A DNA stretch of 64,000 nucleotides from Phoenix dactylifera (Eukaryota > Streptophyta > Magnoliopsida > Arecales > Arecaceae), in assembly GCF_009389715.1 (NCBI RefSeq), contig NC_052394.1, forward strand, positions 20,462,899 through 20,526,898, read 5' to 3'. Shown piece by piece: positions 58,796-64,000 of this stretch. The position numbers and the translations under genes were made by a program. The notes beneath the pieces were generated by a model. It was not told where the DNA came from. It saw nothing but the letters and a program-made list of their open reading frames with translations, and made no database searches. The number at the start of each line of letters is the position of its first letter. Positions within the stretch are counted from its first letter, which is position 1.

Positions 58796-59953
58796 GGTAG
58801 TGCGCCTGTCGCTTGCCGCCCGACGGGATTTCTCCGTGGCCAGCTGCGATCGTGTTTCTCCTCCTCTCCAAGCGTCGCCTGGGGAACACCAGATGGGCAT
58901 TAAATGCTAATTGAGGAGTTACCTGGGAAATCGGATCGCCAGTTGCTGCTTGCGAGGAGTGTCAGTTAAGCGGCCGCGATACGCGCGTTCTTCGAGGCGA
59001 ATGCGGCCTGGGCGCGAGCGGAGATATGTGGACCTAGGGGTACAGGCCACCCGGAGTGTCCTGCACAAAGAATGCGATTAAGGAGAATAACGCTTAGGAA
59101 ATCGCGGGAAGATACGCCTCGAGAGCCGGATCGGCTCCGGATTCAATGCGCCCGCATTTATTGGAGCCACCCGCATCGGAACGACCGGGGGGCCGCAGTT
59201 TGGCTATAAATATAGGTGCAGGTGCGATGGAGCCTGCCAAGCCGGAGCTATTCAGGTTGCCATGGATCGTGGGCCTCCTCTCCGGCGCATGGTTGAAAGA
59301 CCCCTACCGAAGGAACGGGAGGCGCGCCCTTCGCGACTTCCGCCAACTAGCCGTTTCATCTGGGATCAACAAGAAGGTTCTCCCCGGCGGAACTCCGCTC
59401 TAGGCGTTTCATCCGGGATCACGTCTCCCCTCCTTGAAGTTCGGCCTCCCGATTGAGCTCCGCACCAGGCGCTTGATCCGGGACCGCGCCTCCATATGCT
59501 CTTCTCCCTTGTATTCCTTCTCTCCCCTAACACTGGGGAGGACCGGAATATCCCTTGGAGGTGGCGTTCCCCTGGAGGCAGCGGGAGCTTCGTCTGCGGC
59601 GGCTCCTCGTCTTTTTCGTGAGGCGTGGATGGCGCCTCTGGGTAGGAGCAGTGTGGACTTCTCCTTCGTCCACTTCTTCTTCATCCGCGCTGGCTCTTCG
59701 TCTTTTTCGTGAGACGTCGATGGCGCCTCCGGTTGGAAGCACCCACTTCCGGTGGGATTGCAGCCGCTTCGGATGGAGGTTTCGGGATCCCAGATCTCCA
59801 GCTCCTCGGAATCTCCACCTCTTCTTTACTTTCTTTACACCCTAATTTCCCTCTGGGAATTCCTTGTAATCACACGAGCACGCCGTTGTAACCAGAAATT
59901 ATTGAAATGAAAAGTGTTATACATTTTTGAACTGTCTTTCTGGCATTGTCGTT
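58796..59953. other. spacer between pol and arrays, with plus-strand TATA-like box
   Basis: No gene is recognised. GGCTATAAATATAGG near 59202-59216 is a good plus-strand TATA box, and AATGAAAAG with TTGTAA strings near 59880-59915 resembles a plant poly(A) region about 0.7 kb on. Three copies of a CATCCGGGATCA-like string at about 64-bp spacing lie at 59355-59495, and a two-copy repeat (TCTTTTTCGTGAG at 59611 and 59701) follows. It could be a nested LTR or a second antisense transcription unit. Confidence 0.4.
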
Positions 59954-62900
59954 CTACTGGTAATACATCCGCAGGTTAGCGGAATTCCAGCTCCTTGGAA
60001 TTTCTCGACCATCTAGGGCCTCCAACTGGTAGGAGCCAGGTCGGTTTACCCAGCGAACCCTATACGGGCCTTCCCAATTTGGCGCTAGCTTCCCACCTTC
60101 CGCAGGTTGAGATGCTTTAGCTCGTCTTAGCACCAGATCTCCGATTCTGAAAAGCTTCGGTCGGACCTTGGAGTTGTAATATCGGGCCACCCTCCGCTGA
60201 TACATCGCCATCCGAACCTGCGCCATTTCCCTCGCTTCTTCCAAGAGATCCAGGTTCCCTCGGAGTTGCTCCGAATTGGCCTCGGGTCGGTGCGCGGCCA
60301 CCCGAGGTGAGGGGAGTCCGAGCTCCACGGGGACAACGGCTTCCGTGCCATAGGTTAGGCTGAAAGGCGTCTCCCCGGTAGGGGTCCGTTGCGTGGTCCG
60401 ATACGCCCAAAGGACATTCTCGAGTTCTTCGACCCAAGCTTGCCCCGTCCGACCGATTCGCGCTTTGATTCCTTGGAGGATTGTCCGATTTGTGACCTCG
60501 GCCTCGCCGTTGGTTTGGGGATGCGACACAGATGTGAACCGATGCTCGATCCCGAACTCCTCGCAGAAGTCACGGAAATGCTTGTTGTCGAACTGTCGGC
60601 CATTATCCGAGATGAGGACCCGAGGTACCCCAAATCGGACAATGATGTTCTTCTTCACGAACTTCCGGACTTGCGCCTCCGTGATAGTGGCCAGCGGCTC
60701 TGCCTCCACCCACTTGGTGAAGTAGTCGATTGCAACAATCAAAAATTTTCGCTGAGCTGAAGCGACGGGGAATGGTCCGAGGATATCCATTCCCCACTGG
60801 GCGAAGGGCCAGGGTGCAGTGATTGGTGCCAAGGGGACAGAAGGGACTCTCTGGACGTTGGCGTGGCGCTGGCAGGCGTCGCATTTCCGTACATGATCCT
60901 TTGAGTCCTCCAACAAGGTAGGCCAATAATAGCCTTGCCTCATGATCTTGTGCGCCAAGGACCTAGCCCCCAGGTGTGATCCGCAAACGCCTTCGTGGAC
61001 TTCGCCGAGGACGTAGGCCGCTTCCGAGGGGCGGAGGCACTTTAAGAGAGGGGCGGTGAACGAGGTCCGATACAGCCTCCCTTCATAGAGTACGTAGTGG
61101 GCGGACTTCATAACAAGTCGCCGAGCTTGATCTTCGTCTTCAGGGAGGATCCCTTCGACGAGGTAGGTGACAAGCGGGTCCATCCAAGACGGCTCCGGAT
61201 CAATCGCCATCACCGCTCCAGCCTTGCCGATGCTCGGGGCATCCAGGGTCTCCAGGTAGATCGCCCTCGACAAGTTGTGCGCGTCTGCGCCCACTAAGCG
61301 GGACAACCTGTCGGCCCTGGCATTTTCACTTCTTGGGACCTGCTGGATGTCGACACTGCCGAGGTCGGGAATGAGTGCTTGCACCTTCCGGACGTAATTC
61401 TGCATGGTCGGGTTCCGGGCTTCGAACTCCCCACGGACCTGCCCGACCACCAGCTGGGAGTCGGTGAAGACCTTCAGGCGCCGGATGCCGAGCTCCTTGG
61501 TGAGTTTGAGTCCCGTGACTAGGGCCTCGTACTCCGCCTCGTTGTTGGTCACTGGAAATCCAAACCTCAAGGCATACTCGGCTATCACTCCATCAGGACT
61601 GGTAAGGACCAGCCCGGCCCCTCCACCTTCGGGGTTCGACGACCCATCGATGTGAAGCGTCCAAATCGGGAGGTCGAGGCTGGGTGTTTCCGGCGACCTA
61701 GGTTCCGCCTCCTGCACCGTGCACTCAGCGAGGAAATCCGCGAGCGCCTGGGCCTTGATGGCGGGTCGGGGCTGGTAGCGGATGTCGAACTCACCAAGTT
61801 CTACTGCCCACTTCACCAGCCGTCCCGCATTCTCAGGATTGCTGAGGATCTGCCGCAGCGGTTGATCGGTCAAGAGGGTGACAGAATGGGCCTGGAAATA
61901 GGGGCGAAGCCTCCTGGTCGCGGTCAGCAGCGCGAAGGCGATCTTTTCAGCCTTCGTATACCGCGTCTCAGCATCCCGTAGGACCCGGCTGATGTAGTAC
62001 ACAGGCTTCTGGAGCTTTGCCTCTTCCTGAACCAGTACCGCACTGACTGCGGTTGGGGAGACCGCCAGATAGAGGTAGAGCATCTCCCCTTCTTGCGGCT
62101 TGGACAGCAGGGGAGGAGACGCCAAGTATTCCTTGAGCTGGTCGAATGCTGCTTGACATTCGGCCGTCCAGAGGAAGTCTTTCGGGCGTTTCAACACCTT
62201 GAAGAAAGGTTGGCAGCGTTCGGCCGATTTTGCCACAAATCGTCCGAGCGCGGCGACCCTCCCAGCGAGCTCCTGAACCTCCTTCACTTTGGTCGGAGGG
62301 GACATATCTTGGATGGCCTTGATTTTGTCCGGATTGGCTTCGATCCCCCGCTGCTTGACAATGAAACCGAGGAACCTCCCGGCCGAAGCGCCAAAGGCGC
62401 ACTTCGCTGGGTTCAGCTTCATGTGAAACTTCCGCAAGGTGGCGAAAGTCTCCTCCAGATCCGCGATGTGCTGGTCTGCATGGCGGCTGTTCACCAGCAT
62501 ATCGTCCACGTACACCTCCATGTTCCGGTCGATTTGTTCTTTGAAGATTTTGTTGACGAGGCGCTGGTAAGTGGCGCCAGCATTCTTCAGACCGAAGGGC
62601 ATTACCTTGTAACAGTACAGCCCCCGGTCTGTTATAAAGGCAGTTTTCTCCTCGTCCTGTGGAGCCATCATTATCTGGTTGTAGCCGGAGAAGGCGTCCA
62701 TGAAAGACAGCAGCTGATATCCGGAAGTCGCGTCGACCAGTTGGTCTATCCGCGGAAGCGGAAAGCTATCCTTGGGGCATGCCTTGTTCAGGTCGGTGTA
62801 GTCGACGCACATCCTCCACTTTCCGCTCGCCTTTCGGACAAGTACGACATTTGCCAGCCATTCGGGGTAGCTGACCTCCCTTATGAATCCTGCCTCCAAG

Positions 62901-64000
62901 AGCTTGTCTACCTCCTGGTCGACCACTCGGATCCGATCCGGGGCACAGTGTCTCTTCTTCTGTTTTACCGGTCGGTGGGTCGGGTCGACGTTGAGGGCGT
63001 GAGAAATGACCTCCGGGTCGATCCCAGGTACATCGGCCGCCGACCAGGCAAACACATCGACAGTGGCTCGGAGGAATTCCACCAACCGGGCCCGAGCTCC
63101 CAGGTCGAGATTGGCGCCGACCCGGATCGTCCTGTCCGGGCGACCTTCCTCGAGGGGAACTTCGATCACACCCTCGGCCGGCTCCCCGTGCCGCAAGGCC
63201 ACCTCGTCTCTGGCGTCGAGGGACTCGACGCTTAAGGCTTCTACGGGCTTCTTCCCTTTGAGAGTTGCTAGGAAACATTGCCTTGCGGTCGGTTGGTCAC
63301 CTCGGACCTCTCCAATCCCGGCCGCCGTGGGGAACCGCATGAGCAAGTGGTACGTAGAGACCACCGCGCGAAGGGCGTTCAGTCCGGGTCGTCCGAGGAT
63401 AGCGTTGTAGGCCGAGGGAACACGGACGACCAAGAACCCGAGCCGCACCGTGGCTTCTGCGGGTGCAACGCCCGCAGTCACAGGCAGCTCAACGACACCT
63501 TCGGCCGAGATAGCGTCACCAGTGAATCCTATGAGGGGGGTGGATGTTTTGTGCAACAATTGTCTGGACAAGCTCATCTTTTGGAAGGCCTCGTAAAACA
63601 AAATATCAGCTGAGCTTCCACTATCCACAAGAACACGCCTTACATCATAGTTTGCCATAGAGAGGGAGATCACCATGGCGTCATCGTGGGGGGTCTGAAC
63701 CCCCTTTACATCTTCATCACAAAAAGTGATTACATTACCGACCCTCTGCCTCTTTGCGACGGCTGCCCCTGACGCTTCAGTCGAGCCCCCTGCGTTCCTC
63801 TCGGGCCGGGGGCAGCCCCCAGTGATAGTGTGGATCACGCCCGCGACGGGTCGATTCTGCTCCCGAGGCTCCTGAGGGGCCGGGTCGGCCGGACGCGGGT
63901 CTGCGGGGGGACGTCGGTCGTTCACATATCGACCGAGACGCCCTCGGCGGATGAGAGCCTCGATCTCGTCCCGAAGCTGGAAGCAGTCTTCGGTGTCGTG
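59954..64000 (-). CDS. Ty3/gypsy gag-pol polyprotein (partial, 5' part outside window)
   Basis: The frame is open from the window edge to the stop at 59954, about 1348 codons. Order from the right: the C-terminal tail of gag (HDTEDCFQLRDEIEALI), retroviral-type protease with DSGSSA near 63.62 kb, reverse transcriptase with YVDD near 62.51 kb, its RNase H at about 61.86-62.06 kb, a second RNase H with HIDGSSNPEGGG near 61.63 kb, the integrase HHCC zinc finger near 60.9 kb, and the integrase core with its three acidic residues near 60.79, 60.61 and 60.50 kb. The second RNase H marks the Tat lineage. No chromodomain is seen. It looks whole over this part. Confidence 0.95.
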   Translation of the reverse strand, partial: HDTEDCFQLRDEIEALIRRGRLGRYVNDRRPPADPRPADPAPQEPREQNRPVAGVIHTITGGCPRPERNAGGSTEASGAAVAKRQRVGNVITFCDEDVKGVQTPHDDAMVISLSMANYDVRRVLVDSGSSADILFYEAFQKMSLSRQLLHKTSTPLIGFTGDAISAEGVVELPVTAGVAPAEATVRLGFLVVRVPSAYNAILGRPGLNALRAVVSTYHLLMRFPTAAGIGEVRGDQPTARQCFLATLKGKKPVEALSVESLDARDEVALRHGEPAEGVIEVPLEEGRPDRTIRVGANLDLGARARLVEFLRATVDVFAWSAADVPGIDPEVISHALNVDPTHRPVKQKKRHCAPDRIRVVDQEVDKLLEAGFIREVSYPEWLANVVLVRKASGKWRMCVDYTDLNKACPKDSFPLPRIDQLVDATSGYQLLSFMDAFSGYNQIMMAPQDEEKTAFITDRGLYCYKVMPFGLKNAGATYQRLVNKIFKEQIDRNMEVYVDDMLVNSRHADQHIADLEETFATLRKFHMKLNPAKCAFGASAGRFLGFIVKQRGIEANPDKIKAIQDMSPPTKVKEVQELAGRVAALGRFVAKSAERCQPFFKVLKRPKDFLWTAECQAAFDQLKEYLASPPLLSKPQEGEMLYLYLAVSPTAVSAVLVQEEAKLQKPVYYISRVLRDAETRYTKAEKIAFALLTATRRLRPYFQAHSVTLLTDQPLRQILSNPENAGRLVKWAVELGEFDIRYQPRPAIKAQALADFLAECTVQEAEPRSPETPSLDLPIWTLHIDGSSNPEGGGAGLVLTSPDGVIAEYALRFGFPVTNNEAEYEALVTGLKLTKELGIRRLKVFTDSQLVVGQVRGEFEARNPTMQNYVRKVQALIPDLGSVDIQQVPRSENARADRLSRLVGADAHNLSRAIYLETLDAPSIGKAGAVMAIDPEPSWMDPLVTYLVEGILPEDEDQARRLVMKSAHYVLYEGRLYRTSFTAPLLKCLRPSEAAYVLGEVHEGVCGSHLGARSLAHKIMRQGYYWPTLLEDSKDHVRKCDACQRHANVQRVPSVPLAPITAPWPFAQWGMDILGPFPVASAQRKFLIVAIDYFTKWVEAEPLATITEAQVRKFVKKNIIVRFGVPRVLISDNGRQFDNKHFRDFCEEFGIEHRFTSVSHPQTNGEAEVTNRTILQGIKARIGRTGQAWVEELENVLWAYRTTQRTPTGETPFSLTYGTEAVVPVELGLPSPRVAAHRPEANSEQLRGNLDLLEEAREMAQVRMAMYQRRVARYYNSKVRPKLFRIGDLVLRRAKASQPAEGGKLAPNWEGPYRVRWVNRPGSYQLEALDGREIPRSWNSANLRMYYQ

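Larger units (their letters stand above)
52733..64000 (-). mobile_element. Ty3/gypsy retrotransposon, Tat type, cut by window end
   Basis: Reads leftward. Parts seen from right to left: gag-pol frame (64000-59954), spacer, 121-bp array, 46-bp array, antisense additional ORF, purine tract, and 3' LTR. Two RNase H domains in pol, an antisense ORF between pol and the 3' LTR, and tandem arrays in the 3' untranslated region are recognised traits of the Tat group (as in Grande and Retand). The left boundary is set by TGTT...AACA ends and the GC shift. The first five host bases are CCAAC, predicted to recur beyond the missing 5' LTR. No breaks are seen in the visible pol, so it looks whole here and probably young, but the LTR pair cannot be compared. 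Confidence 0.85.

Noticed and set aside
58013-58800. Six repeated plus-strand frames of 60-81 codons
   Set aside because: They recur every 121 bp because of the tandem array, and each overlaps the next in another frame.
61347-61356. Exact RTGTCGACAY match
   Set aside because: It is inside pol coding sequence, single and away from any ZIP gene; a chance match.
62093-63235. 380-codon plus-strand frame opposite pol
   Set aside because: It is an antisense shadow of a GC-rich, intact polyprotein frame; no recognisable domain.
1-64000. CRISPR arrays, operons or bacterial-type signals
   Set aside because: All tandem repeats are satellites, microsatellites or LTR parts; the genes are eukaryotic with introns.

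Overview
The window is nuclear DNA of a flowering plant. The host genes are intron-bearing plant families: a PYL abscisic-acid receptor, a TBL wall-polysaccharide acetyltransferase, two ZIP metal transporters, an LBD transcription factor and one tRNA-Gly. They lie in long AT-rich spacers full of SINE, MITE and LTR-retrotransposon debris. A GC-rich, intronless PYL gene beside AT-rich introns, and the style of the repeats, suggest a monocot, and a palm is my best guess. That species call is inference only.

Layout. From 1 to 3121: a SINE-like element ending at the window edge, a diverged intergenic repeat carrying a hAT-type MITE with a visible target-site duplication, and (TA)n arrays. From 3122 to 3754 is the PYL gene (+). 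From 6116 to 6834 is a solo LTR with a near-perfect 5-bp target duplication. From 10203 to 15319 (-) is the six-exon TBL gene, 430 aa, with intact GDS and DxxH motifs. From about 17.6 to 19.9 kb is unclassified repetitive DNA with a 313-bp tandem duplication. From 21531 to 24774 (-) and 33450 to 35163 (-) are two complete ZIP genes of 347 and 354 aa with identical three-exon structure, clearly a tandem pair. Between them are an old internally deleted LTR element (25172-27071), a duplicated intergenic segment, a GC-rich foldback and MITE relics. A tRNA-Gly(GCC) lies at 38724-38794 (-). The LBD gene, close to LBD4/LBD12, is at 44327-45315 (-). A four-unit diverged repeat lies at 46.6-47.5 kb.

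From 52733 to the right edge lies a Ty3/gypsy retrotransposon of the Tat type, reading leftward and cut by the window end. It shows a 3' LTR with 69-bp repeats in U3, an antisense additional ORF with its own promoter-like sequence, a 46-bp array (about 28 copies) passing into a related 121-bp array (about 7 copies), and a gag-pol frame open over the whole visible part with two RNase H domains.

The most interesting regulatory observation is at the ZIP locus. Two places carry paired copies of the palindrome RTGTCGACAY, the zinc-deficiency response element bound by bZIP19/23-type factors. One pair is just upstream of the second ZIP gene and the other about 2.9 kb upstream of the first. Both pairs have the same 1-nt spacing, and in each a different member of the pair is mutated. 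This fits duplication of a zinc-responsive promoter followed by complementary decay, with a retrotransposon lodged between the distal pair and its gene.
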